Source: Bog-366 sp963722555 (GTDB lineage: Bacteria > Acidobacteriota > Terriglobia > UBA7540). Taken from it: a DNA stretch of 64,000 nt. Both the position numbers and the translations under genes were made by a program. Within the stretch, counting starts at the first letter, position 1; each line of letters begins with the position of its first letter. The notes under the pieces are model-generated. The model was not told where the DNA came from and did not search any database. It worked only from the letters and a program-made list of their open reading frames with translations. This document shows, piece by piece, positions 25,123 to 33,865 of the stretch. The DNA is taken from contig CAVRNQ010000006.1 of NCBI GenBank assembly GCA_963722555.1, forward strand, positions 248,001-312,000, written 5' to 3'.

Positions 25123-25947
25123 CTACTGGGACGTAATCCCGCCTGCGGGTGGGGGCGCGTTAGCCGCCGCCTTCTTGGCGTTGACGTACTTGTCGATCCA
25201 GTCCTCAGCCTGCTTGATATCTGCCTCGCGGGCGTCCGGGTCCGACTCGATCTCAGCCTTCTGGCGATACATCAGATTGAGATAAGCCATCGTATCGTAG
25301 CCGTTGGGCTTGAGCTCGATGGCCTTGCTCAGGGCCTTGATGCCTTCGTCCACCAGGGGGCCGTTCTGTTCGGTCAGATCCGCGAGCGCCTTCTTGGGAA
25401 TAGGCGGCAGCACGTCGGGGTGGTTTACGGGGTCCTTGGGTGCATCGACATGCAAATCCCTTCGAAGCTGCTGGGTGCGCGGGAAGCAGACGGCCCAGTC
25501 CATCACCCCGATCCAATAGTAGGGCTCCGGGTTAGAGGGTTCGATCTGGATGCGGCGCTGCTGGTACTCCTTCGCCTTGTCGAATTTCTTCATGTTGTAA
25601 TAGATCGTGGCGACGCTGGCGATGGCGGTGGTATTGCCCGGATCCATCTTCAACACTTCTTCGAAAGCGTCGATCGCCTGCTGGGCAATCTTGAGATTGT
25701 CCGGCGAGTCGCCGCCCGGGATATATTGATTCTCATACGCCGTGGCGAGGTAAAGCCGGGCGTTGAGCAGCGTGGGATCAAGAGCTACAGCGCTCTTAAA
25801 GTGCATGATAGCCTGTTGGAACTGCGCATTGCGGAAAGCCGCGACCCCCTTGTTAAGCTGGTCTCGCGCCTTCAGCCTGCTGCACCCGCAGGATATCAGG
25901 GCCAGCAGCAATGCCCCACAGAGCGGGGCGAGCTTGTAGAGTTTCAT
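25123..25947 (-). CDS. TPR-repeat lipoprotein
   Basis: 274 residues from ATG at 25947 with GGAGGAACCCAG upstream. Lipobox LISC within MKLYKLAPLCGALLLALISC, then tetratricopeptide repeats (FRNAQFQQAIMHFKSAVALD, AIASVATIYYNMKKFDKAKE, GIKALSKAIELKPNGYDTMA). The C-terminus is Ala/Pro-rich. It is the last gene of the exb/ton cluster and may be a periplasmic partner of energised transport. Confidence 0.8.
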   Translation of the reverse strand: MKLYKLAPLCGALLLALISCGCSRLKARDQLNKGVAAFRNAQFQQAIMHFKSAVALDPTLLNARLYLATAYENQYIPGGDSPDNLKIAQQAIDAFEEVLKMDPGNTTAIASVATIYYNMKKFDKAKEYQQRRIQIEPSNPEPYYWIGVMDWAVCFPRTQQLRRDLHVDAPKDPVNHPDVLPPIPKKALADLTEQNGPLVDEGIKALSKAIELKPNGYDTMAYLNLMYRQKAEIESDPDAREADIKQAEDWIDKYVNAKKAAANAPPPAGGITSQ

Positions 25948-25982
25948 CTGGGTTCCTCCGTTAGCCAAGGCCAGTGGAACGG

Positions 25983-26414
25983 CTAGCCTTCCTCAACCGC
26001 CTTGGTAATCAACCCAATCTTATCGAGTCCAGCCCCTTTGGCGATATCAATAATTGTCGCAACATCGCCAAACGGCAGGGTGGGATCACCCTTTACGAAC
26101 ATAATGCGCTCGTTGCGGGTTTTGAAAATGTCCTCGAGACGCGGCCCCAAAGCCTGTAACGTAGTCGGTTCCTGATTGATCTTTATCTGTCGTTGCGCAT
26201 CGATCGAGACGACAATGGTGCGGTTCAGGATGTCCTGATCAACCTGCTTGTCCTTGTTAGGATTCGGCTGCGGAACGAGCGCGTCCAGGCCTTTGGGCGT
26301 TAAGGGTGTGATCACCATGAAGATGATGAGCAGCACCAGCAAGACGTCAATGAGCGGGGTAACATTCATGTCCACCAGGGGACCTTTCTTGCTACCCCCT
26401 ACGGCCATAGCCAT
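25983..26414 (-). CDS. exbD: ExbD/TolR-type biopolymer transport protein
   Basis: 143 residues with AGGAGGG upstream. One N-terminal membrane helix with the conserved aspartate context DMNVTPLIDVLLVLLIIFMV, then a periplasmic domain. Works with ExbB to pass the proton gradient to TonB. Second of two tandem exbD copies; the pair differs mainly in the periplasmic part. Confidence 0.9.
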   Translation of the reverse strand: MAMAVGGSKKGPLVDMNVTPLIDVLLVLLIIFMVITPLTPKGLDALVPQPNPNKDKQVDQDILNRTIVVSIDAQRQIKINQEPTTLQALGPRLEDIFKTRNERIMFVKGDPTLPFGDVATIIDIAKGAGLDKIGLITKAVEEG

Positions 26415-26467
26415 AGTACTACCCTCCTTCAGGTTAAACGAATCGAGGGGAGCGTCCCGGAGGCGCG

Positions 26468-26917
26468 TTACTGCGTGACTTCGGCAGGCGCTCCCGGCGC
26501 ACGGTGCTCGACCCGTTCGGTAAGCAGACCCAGGGTGTCCACTCCCGCCGCGCGGACGTTATCCACCACGGAAACGACGTCGCCATACTTGGCGCGAGCA
26601 TCGCTTTTGACGAAGACCGTCTTGTCCAGCTTGGTGGAGATCTTGTCCTTCACCGCGGTGGTGATCTTGTTGACTTGGATTTGGCTGGAACCCAGGTAGA
26701 TCTTGCCATCCCGGGTGACCGCCAACTCCACCGCATCTTCCTTTTCGTCGTCGGGCATGTTGCGGGCGTTGATGGCTTTCGCCATGTCAACGCTGATGTT
26801 CTTCTGCAGCATGGGCGTAATCACCATGAAGATGATCAGCAGGACGAGCATCACATCCACCATGGGGGTCACGTTAATATCCGAGACTGCCCCTAGCGTT
26901 GATGTTCTCTTGGCCAT
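26468..26917 (-). CDS. exbD: ExbD/TolR-type biopolymer transport protein
   Basis: 149 residues. SDINVTPMVDVMLVLLIIFM gives the proton-path Asp in its membrane helix; the periplasmic domain follows (KDKISTKLDKTVFVKSDARA). Starts one base after the exbB stop, so the two are translated together. Confidence 0.9.
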   Translation of the reverse strand: MAKRTSTLGAVSDINVTPMVDVMLVLLIIFMVITPMLQKNISVDMAKAINARNMPDDEKEDAVELAVTRDGKIYLGSSQIQVNKITTAVKDKISTKLDKTVFVKSDARAKYGDVVSVVDNVRAAGVDTLGLLTERVEHRAPGAPAEVTQ

Positions 26918-27658
26918 TTACTTCTTCCCTCGCGAACTCCGCTTGATGAAGTAGTCAATCAACTCCGACGAGGAGTTGTCCATCTCGACGTCGAACGACT
27001 CGATCTTGCTGGTGAAGTAGTTGTAGATCCACACGGCCGGGATGGCGACGAACAAACCGAAAGCGGTGGTGACCAGGGCTTCTGCGATACCGCCCGCGAC
27101 GGCCGCCAAACCGGTGGACTTGGCCGAAGAAATCCCTTCGAACGCGTGGATGATGCCCAGCACAGTGCCGAACAGGCCGACAAAGGGGGCCGTGGAGCCG
27201 ATGGTAGCCAGGGTGGAAACGCCCCGCTTCAGTTCGGCGTGCACGATCGCCGCAGCCCGTTCCAGAGCGCGTTTGGAGGCCTCGATGGTCTCACCGGAGA
27301 TTTCAGAAGAAACCTGGTGCGCCTGGAATTCCTGCAGACCCGCCGTGACCACTTTCGCCAGGTGGCTCCGCTTGTTCTGCTCTGCGATGGAAATAGCTTC
27401 GTCAATCTTGCCATCCTTCAGCGCACCCGCCACCGCCGGGGCAAAAACCCGCGACTGCTTGCGAGCGGAACTGAAAGCAATCCAACGGTCGATCATGACC
27501 CCGATCGACCAGGCCGACATGATGAGCAGGACGATCACCACCGTGCGGGCCGGCCAGCCCATTGAACGCCACATGGAAACGGGGTCAAATCCCACTGTTG
27601 CCTCCCCGCCTTCCTGGAACAACCACAGACCCAGTGACAAAAGGTTTGCCGCTAACAT
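26918..27658 (-). CDS. exbB: ExbB/TolQ-type proton channel protein
   Basis: 246 residues with GGAGGG upstream. Three membrane segments: VVIVLLIMSAWSIGVMI near residue 40, and two close to the C-terminus including STAPFVGLFGTVLGIIHAFE and AEALVTTAFGLFVAIPAVWI, the MotA/TolQ/ExbB signature. Forms the motor complex with the two ExbD proteins. Confidence 0.92.
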   Translation of the reverse strand: MLAANLLSLGLWLFQEGGEATVGFDPVSMWRSMGWPARTVVIVLLIMSAWSIGVMIDRWIAFSSARKQSRVFAPAVAGALKDGKIDEAISIAEQNKRSHLAKVVTAGLQEFQAHQVSSEISGETIEASKRALERAAAIVHAELKRGVSTLATIGSTAPFVGLFGTVLGIIHAFEGISSAKSTGLAAVAGGIAEALVTTAFGLFVAIPAVWIYNYFTSKIESFDVEMDNSSSELIDYFIKRSSRGKK

Positions 27659-27699
27659 GATATTGTGTTCCCTCCTCGAAATTTTCCAGAATCGTCGGA

Positions 27700-28746
27700 C
27701 TATTCCGCCAACGTGAAATTCACATCGATCTCGGTGACCACCTCACACGGTTCGCCGTTGAGCAGCGTCGGTTGATAGCGCCAGCGCTGCACGGCTTCAA
27801 TCGCCGATTTGACCAGCAAGGGGTGGCCGTTCAGCACTTTCAGGTCTTGAATCGTGCCGTCTTTACTGATGATGGCCTCCAGCCGCACCGTGCCCTGAAT
27901 GCGCGCCATCTTGGCGAGGGGCGGATATTCGGGTTTGGGCTGGAAAATCAGTTTCGCCGATTCCACCTGACCGCCGACCCGGATGCGCTTGGGAGCTGCC
28001 GCTTTCGGAGGAGGAGGTGGAGGCGCAGCAGCGGAAAGCACTCCGCCGATGACGCCGCCAATCACGCCGCCCATCTGGCCTCCCGGCACGCCGCCGGGCA
28101 CGCCACCCACCACGCCGACGGCACCGGCGTTGGGAAGCGGCTCAGGCTCGTCCTTGATCTGCGCAATGTTTTTGGGGATGACCGTGGGAGCTCGCATGAT
28201 GTCTTCGGCGCTGACGCGCTTGATGATCTTGGGAGCGGGAGCAGCAGCCGCCGGCGGGGGCGGGGGAGGCGGGGGGGGAGGTGGAGCCGCCAGGAAAGTC
28301 ATCAACTGCGCCTTCGGCAAAGCCTCCGTATAGATCAACGGGTACAGCACTATCAGGCCGACGATGATGACTTCCACCATGTAGGCAATCGGTAGGGTCG
28401 CCCGTTTCCAATCGTCGGTCTTAACCGCCGAGTAGACCAGGTAGATGACAAAGCCGACGAGGGGCAAGAGCAGGTTGATAATGAACCAGATGACCGGGTT
28501 GAACCCGTGACGCCCCGCGTCCGCCACAACATAGCAAAGTATTAGGGCAAAACAGGCAATCACGGCAGCCAGGATAATCGACTGCGCCACGATCACCTTG
28601 GTCTCGGCCCCAAACGAGACTACTGGCAGTAAGAAGTACCCTGCCAAGAAAACCGCCACGCCGATCGCGATCGAAATGAGCCAATGTTTGGGCTTTAAGG
28701 TTGGCGCACGCTTTGGCGCGGACTCCAGCAAGGTGTCTTCAAACAT
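27700..28746 (-). CDS. tonB: TonB-family energy transducer with a multi-pass N-terminus
   Basis: 348 residues. Instead of a single anchor it has about four membrane segments (about 22-42, 50-72, 82-104, 118-138), with NPVIWFIINLLLPLVGFVIY. A run of eleven prolines near residue 153, a Gly/Val-rich stretch (GGVPGGVPGGQ) and a second proline run form the periplasm-spanning linker. The C-terminal TonB fold (about 258-348) has YPPLAKMARIQGTVRLEAII and KSAIEAVQRWRYQPTLLNGE. Sits 42 bases upstream of exbB in one operon; no TonB-dependent receptor is in the window. Confidence 0.88.
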   Translation of the reverse strand: MFEDTLLESAPKRAPTLKPKHWLISIAIGVAVFLAGYFLLPVVSFGAETKVIVAQSIILAAVIACFALILCYVVADAGRHGFNPVIWFIINLLLPLVGFVIYLVYSAVKTDDWKRATLPIAYMVEVIIVGLIVLYPLIYTEALPKAQLMTFLAAPPPPPPPPPPPAAAAPAPKIIKRVSAEDIMRAPTVIPKNIAQIKDEPEPLPNAGAVGVVGGVPGGVPGGQMGGVIGGVIGGVLSAAAPPPPPPKAAAPKRIRVGGQVESAKLIFQPKPEYPPLAKMARIQGTVRLEAIISKDGTIQDLKVLNGHPLLVKSAIEAVQRWRYQPTLLNGEPCEVVTEIDVNFTLAE

Positions 28747-28805
28747 GGATTATTGCCTCCTCAGAAACTAGCCACGTTCCAAAACCATACGAAACCGCCC
28801 GGCCA

Positions 28806-30032
28806 CTAACGGCGGGCCGCAGCGCCCTCGCGTTCAAAAACCTTGGTCTTCTGTCCTGCTCCGCCTTGGGCCATGCGCTGGTAAAAGTACACCACGATCG
28901 GACTGGCAATGAAGATGGAGGAATAAGTGCCGATGATCACTCCCACTACCAGCGCGAAAGCGAAGCCGTGAATAACTTCACCTCCGAACAGGAAGAGGGA
29001 GAGAACAGCCAGGAAGGTCAAGCCGGAGGTCAAGATAGTCCGGCTGAGCGTCTGGTTAATGCTGTGGTTCACGAGACGGCTGAATTCCTCGCGCTTATTC
29101 AAATGGACGTTCTCCCGGATTCGATCGAAGACAACGATCGTGTCATTCATGGAGTAGCCCACCAGCGTCAGCAGGGCCGCGATGACCGTCAGGGTAATCT
29201 CCTTATTCAGCAGGGAGAAAAATCCGAGCGTAATAATGACATCGTGGAAAGTGGCGATCACCGCCGCCACGCCATAGATTAGCTCAAAACGAAACCAAAT
29301 GTAAATCAGCATCGCACCCAGGCCCGCGAGCGTCACATACACGGCCTGACGGCGCAGATCACCACCCACCTTCGGTCCCACGATTTCCGTATTCTTGACC
29401 GCGTAGCTGGACAAGTAGAAGTCATTCGACATCGCTGCCACCACGGCAGGGGTGACCCCCGGCACGTTCCGCAGGTCTGCCAAGTCAGTAACCAAACCGC
29501 TGCGCGGCGGAGAGTTCCGGTAGTTGACCATGGCCTCGGCGAGATCGCGATAGGTTTTGGTGGCGGCATCCAGACCCTTGGAACTAATCCCCAAGGGGTC
29601 GGCGCCGGTCAGCCGCTCCGCCACTCCCTGCGGGCTGGCATTGTTGAAGTCCGCCTTGCCCGCTTGGCCTGCGCCGTAAAGACCTGAAAGGCTCCCGATG
29701 ATCGTTCGCTTGCCGGCATCCAACGCCTCGCTGGAGGTGGTGGTCTGCAGATCGAGCCCAATAATAACCTCGTGATCGCTGGGAACGCCGTACCCCTGAA
29801 TGGTGGCGTTGCGCAGGCCCTGCTGGTCCAATTGCCGCCGAATTGCGTCGAGGTTGGGGGTCTGGGCAAACTTGACGTCCACCAGCGTGCCGCCGCGGAA
29901 ATCAATCCCGTAAACCAAACCCCGATGGGCCACCATCGAGATGATCCCCGCCAAGGCCAACGCCAAAGAAAGAGAGATGAAATACCACTTTGTTCCCATC
30001 CAGTCAATCTTTGGTTCGTGGAAGAGCTCCAT
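28806..30032 (-). CDS. secF: protein translocase subunit SecF
   Basis: 408 residues from ATG at 30032, preceded by GGAAAC; the 29 upstream codons are unlikely. Six membrane helices; GLVYGIDFRGGTLVDVKFAQ is the SecF first-helix signature, and the C-terminal part holds SMNDTIVVFDRIRENV. With SecD and YajC it completes Sec-dependent export using proton motive force. A periplasmic loop of about 150 residues (QTTTSSEALDAGKRTIIGSL onward) is longer than in E. coli. Confidence 0.93.
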   Translation of the reverse strand: MELFHEPKIDWMGTKWYFISLSLALALAGIISMVAHRGLVYGIDFRGGTLVDVKFAQTPNLDAIRRQLDQQGLRNATIQGYGVPSDHEVIIGLDLQTTTSSEALDAGKRTIIGSLSGLYGAGQAGKADFNNASPQGVAERLTGADPLGISSKGLDAATKTYRDLAEAMVNYRNSPPRSGLVTDLADLRNVPGVTPAVVAAMSNDFYLSSYAVKNTEIVGPKVGGDLRRQAVYVTLAGLGAMLIYIWFRFELIYGVAAVIATFHDVIITLGFFSLLNKEITLTVIAALLTLVGYSMNDTIVVFDRIRENVHLNKREEFSRLVNHSINQTLSRTILTSGLTFLAVLSLFLFGGEVIHGFAFALVVGVIIGTYSSIFIASPIVVYFYQRMAQGGAGQKTKVFEREGAAARR

Positions 30033-30209
30033 GGACTGTTTCCAGACCCCGCCGCTTGAATTGACACCGCAGAGGGGCGGTAAGTTCCCAGATTTTCTTT
30101 CAGGGCACTTGGTAACCAACGATGGGCGTAGAGGCAGGCTTACCCTGCCACCCCGACTTGGCGATCCCGTTGGAACAGGACCACGGCTACGCCTTCTTTC
30201 GCACCCAAA

Positions 30210-31826
30210 CTAAATACTCAAAGCCTCACCCTTTTCGCGCCGGGAGAGGATGTAATCGAAGATCACCCTCGAGACGAAAACCGAGGTGAACAAGTTGGCG
30301 ACCAAACCGATGGTCAAGGTTACGGCAAAACCTTTAATCGGCCCGGTGCCAAAACTGAAAAGAATCGCGGCTGAAACGACGGTAGTGACGTGGGTGTCAA
30401 TAATCGTTCGGAAAGCCTGCTCAAACCCTGCTACCACCGCCGCACCCACGGCCTTCCCGAGGCGCAGCTCCTCCCGAATCCTCTCAAAGATGAGCACGTT
30501 CGAGTCCACACCCATGCCTACCGTGAGAATCACTCCGGCGATGCCCGGCAGCGTCAGAACTGCGCCAAAATAGCCAAGTGCAGCCACGAGAATGAGCAAA
30601 TTCAAGACCAGTGCCAGGTTCGCATTGATGCCTGAGCCGCGATAATAGACCAACATGAACCCCATGACTGCGAGTAAGCCCACAATCGAGGCAATCACGC
30701 CATGCCGGATGGAATCGGCCCCTAGCGAGGGCCCCACCGTTCGTTCCTGAAGATACGTGATGGAAGCGGGCAAGGCGCCGGAGCGCAACACCAGCGACAG
30801 ATCCTGGGCATACTGGGGGGTAAAGCTGCTTCCGTTGATCTCGCCCCGGTCAAAGATCTGACCGTGAATCACCGGGGCATCGAAGACGCGGTTATCAAGA
30901 ACGATCGCCAGGAGCTTCCCGACGCTGGCGCCCGTCACCCGCCCGAAGCGGGCCGCGCCGTCGCGGTTGAGGGTAAAGTTCACGCTGGGGCGTCCGGCCT
31001 GGTCGTGAGAGGGCTCCGCGCCGCTCAAGTCGCGGCCGGTCACCGCAGCGATCTTGTTCACCATGTACCATGTTTCGGCGCCATTCTTGTCCGTCGTACC
31101 CTGAAGTAGATCCGCGTCCACCGGCCGCACCCCGCCGTGCGCAACCAGCGCCGCTTCGCGCGAGGGGTAAGGCCCATCCTGAACGAGCTTCAGCTCGAGC
31201 AGGGCGGTAGATTGCATGATGTCCTTCACGCGGGTCGGGTCATCCACGCCCGGCAACTGCACGACCAATTCGAAGTCGCCCTGGCCATACTCGGCAATGG
31301 TGGGCTCGGTCACTCCCAGAGCATTGATCCTGCGGTTGATGGTCTCCATCGCCTGCAGTATCGCCTGATTGCGGATGCTCGCCGCGGCGGTGGTCTTGAG
31401 CGTCAGCAACCGCGCCGCCTCATCGCCCGGGACCCGCGCCAGTTCCCAGTCGGAAAACTGCTGGTTCACGAGCGTCTGTAAATCTGATGACTTCTCCTGC
31501 GTAAGGCCTTTGAGAATGACCCTGTGCGTGGGAGGATTCGCGGCCGTGTCGTCTTCCCTCTGGATATCCGCGTAGGGGATGTTTTTCGCCTTCAGTTCAT
31601 CCTTCAACCGCTCCAGCACCTGGTCGGCGGTGATGTTTACGGCATCCTCGACTTTTACCTGAAGGACCAGGTGGGTTCCGCCCTTCAGGTCAAGCCCCAT
31701 GTGGATACGATTGTGGAGGTTATCCCGCAATTCCTGGACGTTCGTGGGGAAACCAATGATCCCCAGAATACACAGGGCAATGACGACGACAATGAAAATG
31801 ACTCGGCTGCGGATCTTGGTTTCCAT
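30210..31826 (-). CDS. secD: protein translocase subunit SecD
   Basis: 538 residues. HMGLDLKGGTHLVLQVKVED is the SecD start motif; periplasmic P1 head, then RSGALPASITYLQERTVGPS and the RND-type C-terminal helices with GMGVDSNVLIFERIREELRL. About 180 bases separate it from SecF. All expected domains present. Confidence 0.94.
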   Translation of the reverse strand: METKIRSRVIFIVVVIALCILGIIGFPTNVQELRDNLHNRIHMGLDLKGGTHLVLQVKVEDAVNITADQVLERLKDELKAKNIPYADIQREDDTAANPPTHRVILKGLTQEKSSDLQTLVNQQFSDWELARVPGDEAARLLTLKTTAAASIRNQAILQAMETINRRINALGVTEPTIAEYGQGDFELVVQLPGVDDPTRVKDIMQSTALLELKLVQDGPYPSREAALVAHGGVRPVDADLLQGTTDKNGAETWYMVNKIAAVTGRDLSGAEPSHDQAGRPSVNFTLNRDGAARFGRVTGASVGKLLAIVLDNRVFDAPVIHGQIFDRGEINGSSFTPQYAQDLSLVLRSGALPASITYLQERTVGPSLGADSIRHGVIASIVGLLAVMGFMLVYYRGSGINANLALVLNLLILVAALGYFGAVLTLPGIAGVILTVGMGVDSNVLIFERIREELRLGKAVGAAVVAGFEQAFRTIIDTHVTTVVSAAILFSFGTGPIKGFAVTLTIGLVANLFTSVFVSRVIFDYILSRREKGEALSI

Positions 31827-31840
31827 GAATGAACTTCCTC

Positions 31841-31893
31841 GGACCGGGACTCGGGGTTAGGGATTCGGGAGCCAAAAGCCCGCCTCCCGAACT
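31841..31893. repeat. copy of the GGGACTCGGG palindromic repeat
   Basis: Between secD and yajC: CGGGACTCGGGG and GGGATTCGGGAG on one side, CCCGCCTCCCGAAC on the other. It is the same motif family that is inserted inside tgt at 32919-33083. Confidence 0.5.
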
Positions 31894-32308
31894 AGGTCTT
31901 GGCCTTGCCGCCCGCGTCTTGCTTGCCCGATCCCGTCGCCTCCTCGGTGGCCATTCCGGTAATGGCTGAGCGCGCCAGGTCGACCCTTACCTGGTTGGCA
32001 ATCTGCAACTGCACCACTCCATTGCGGAAACCCATGATGGTCCCGTAAATGCCGCCACTAGTCACCACGCGGTCGCCGGTCTTCAGGTCGGTGAGCATCT
32101 GCTGGAGCTTCTTGCGTTGCTGTTGTTGCGGACGAATGACCAGGAAAAACCAGATTGCGAAGAGCGGTGCGAAAAGGAGAAGGAACTGGGAAAGCGCACC
32201 CCCCATGCCGGGGTCCGCCGCTAGTAGGACAGGATTGACGAATAGACACTCGATCAAGGTCGAGCCACGAACCTCTGGGATTTGGATGTGAAATCCCGCC
32301 GCAGACAA
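31892..32308 (-). CDS. yajC: YajC, Sec translocon accessory subunit
   Basis: Up to 138 residues; the true start is uncertain (TTG at 32308, a TTG at about residue 18, or the ATG at about residue 35). One membrane helix (FLLLFAPLFAIWFFLVIRPQ) and the conserved TDLKTGDRVVTSGGIYGTIM identify YajC. Lies between tgt and secD as in many bacteria. Confidence 0.88.
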   Translation of the reverse strand: MSAAGFHIQIPEVRGSTLIECLFVNPVLLAADPGMGGALSQFLLLFAPLFAIWFFLVIRPQQQQRKKLQQMLTDLKTGDRVVTSGGIYGTIMGFRNGVVQLQIANQVRVDLARSAITGMATEEATGSGKQDAGGKAKT

Positions 32309-32360
32309 GCAGGATTTGCTGGGTTCGGGTTTTCCGGGTTCGCTTCAGGAATGTAAGCGA

Positions 32361-33617
32361 TTAATGCTGCACACGCACCCTAGAGTGGAATTCCGCGAAC
32401 TCTCCAAACACAAGAGACTGCCTGATTTTGCGCATAGTGTCAAGGTAAAAGTGGAGGTTGTGGTGGGTTGCCAGGACCGCCCCGAGCATTTCCCTGGTGA
32501 CGAAGAGATGGCGAAGGTAGGCGCGGGAGTAGCGGCGGCAAACCGCGCACCCGCAGGCAGGATCGAGCGGCCGTTCGTCCCGCGCCCAGCGTGCGTTCTT
32601 GAGGATGACCTTCCCTTCGGATGTGAACGCGCAGGCATTGCGGGCGTTGCGCGTAGGCATAACGCAATCGAACATATCGATGCCCCGCGCCACGCCCTCC
32701 ACCAGGTCCTCCGGAGTGCCCACCCCCATCAAGTAGCGCGGGCGCTCACGCGGCAGGAGGTCCGCCGTGAACTCCGCGACGTCATACATCTCCGATTTCG
32801 GCTCGCCCACGGAAAGCCCGCCCAGCGCATAGCCTTCAAAATCCAAGCCCAGAAGCGCCTCGGCGCTCTGGCGGCGTAGTTCCTTGTCCGTCCCCCCCTG
32901 CACAATGCCGAAGAGCGCGGGACTCGGGACACGGGACACGGGACTCGGGGTTCGGGGCTCGGGACTAGGGGTCAGGGATTTGGGGTCCGCACGCAACTGT
33001 GAAGACAGGTCCGAATTCCCGATGCCGAAACACGAATCCCTAGCCCCGATTCCCGAGTCCCGAACCCCGAATCCCGAACCCCGAGCGAACGCTTGCTTCG
33101 AGCGTTCGGCCCAGCGCGTCGTCAGGCTCACCGCGCCCTGTAGGGTTTGGTGGCTGGCCGGGTATTCCACACATTCGTCGAGCGTCATAATGATGTCCGC
33201 GCCGAGCGCCAACTGGATCTCCACGGCGCGTTCGGGGGAGAGAAAATGCTTGGAGCCATCCAGGTGCGAGCGAAACCAAACGCCGTCTTCCGTCACGCGG
33301 CCCAGCGATTTCAGGCTCATGACCTGGAAGCCGCCGCTGTCGGTCAGGATGGGCCTCGGCCACGCCATGAAGCGGTGCAAGCCGCCGGCATCGCGGATCA
33401 GCTCATGCCCGGGACGAAGATAAAGATGGTAGGTATTGGCGAGGAGGATTTGGACGCCCAGTGCTTCCAGTTCCTCCTGCCTCAGGCCCTTGACCGTGCC
33501 CCCCGTGCCCACGGGCATGAACACGGGCGTCTCCACGGCGCCGTGCGGCGTGTGCAGGAGCCCCGCACGCGCGCGCGTGACCTTGTCTTGGGCGATAATC
33601 TCAAACTGGATGGGCAT
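32361..33617 (-). CDS. tgt: queuine tRNA-guanine transglycosylase with an in-frame repeat insertion
   Basis: 418 residues versus about 370-380 usual. Exchanges guanine 34 for the queuosine precursor in tRNAs with GUN anticodons. Catalytic aspartates in PILTDSGGFQVMSL and DMFDCVMPTRNAR, and the zinc site CGCAVCRRY with a later HLF histidine, are intact. Between RSKQAF and ALFGIVQGG, where other Tgt proteins run on directly, 55 extra codons rich in Ser/Pro/Arg/Gly (GFGVRDSGIGARDS; SPEPRTPSPVSRVPSPA) are encoded by a palindromic DNA repeat. The site lies before the catalytic FGIVQGG strand, probably in a surface loop, so activity may survive. Confidence 0.9.
   Translation of the reverse strand: MPIQFEIIAQDKVTRARAGLLHTPHGAVETPVFMPVGTGGTVKGLRQEELEALGVQILLANTYHLYLRPGHELIRDAGGLHRFMAWPRPILTDSGGFQVMSLKSLGRVTEDGVWFRSHLDGSKHFLSPERAVEIQLALGADIIMTLDECVEYPASHQTLQGAVSLTTRWAERSKQAFARGSGFGVRDSGIGARDSCFGIGNSDLSSQLRADPKSLTPSPEPRTPSPVSRVPSPALFGIVQGGTDKELRRQSAEALLGLDFEGYALGGLSVGEPKSEMYDVAEFTADLLPRERPRYLMGVGTPEDLVEGVARGIDMFDCVMPTRNARNACAFTSEGKVILKNARWARDERPLDPACGCAVCRRYSRAYLRHLFVTREMLGAVLATHHNLHFYLDTMRKIRQSLVFGEFAEFHSRVRVQH
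32919..33083. repeat. palindromic repeat inserted in frame in tgt
   Basis: About 165 bases. The left part repeats GGGACTCGGGACACGGGAC, the right part the complement (GATTCCCGAGTCCCGAAC), so RNA or single-stranded DNA would fold into a long stem. Length is a multiple of three, and no stop occurs in the tgt frame. Confidence 0.75.
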
Positions 33618-33667
33618 GCGATTCGAGGGGGCTCAGGAGCACAAACGTGATCAGGATGCGGCTTCAC

Positions 33668-33807
33668 AGCCTGCGGAAAAACGCTCCGCTGCTGTCATCC
33701 TGAGCGAAGCGAAGGACCCCTGTATTTGAATTTTCAAGCAAATACAGAGGTCCTTCGTCGCCTGCGGCTCCTCAGGATGACAGCTTTGGCGGTTTCTCCG
33801 CGCCCTG
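33668..33807. repeat. dispersed palindromic repeat, copy 1
   Basis: Upstream of tgt. GTCATCCTGAGCGAAGCGAA and GGACCCCTGTATTTG are mirrored by CAAATACAGAGGTCC and CTCAGGATGACAG; the outer GCGGAAAAACGC and GGCGGTTTCTCCGC also pair. Further copies at 51031, 58980 and 60837. Confidence 0.75.
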
Positions 33808-33865
33808 TATAACTATTTCCCGGCGCCCGCCTGCGGTGGGGGACGCGGTCTTCAGACGAACCCTG

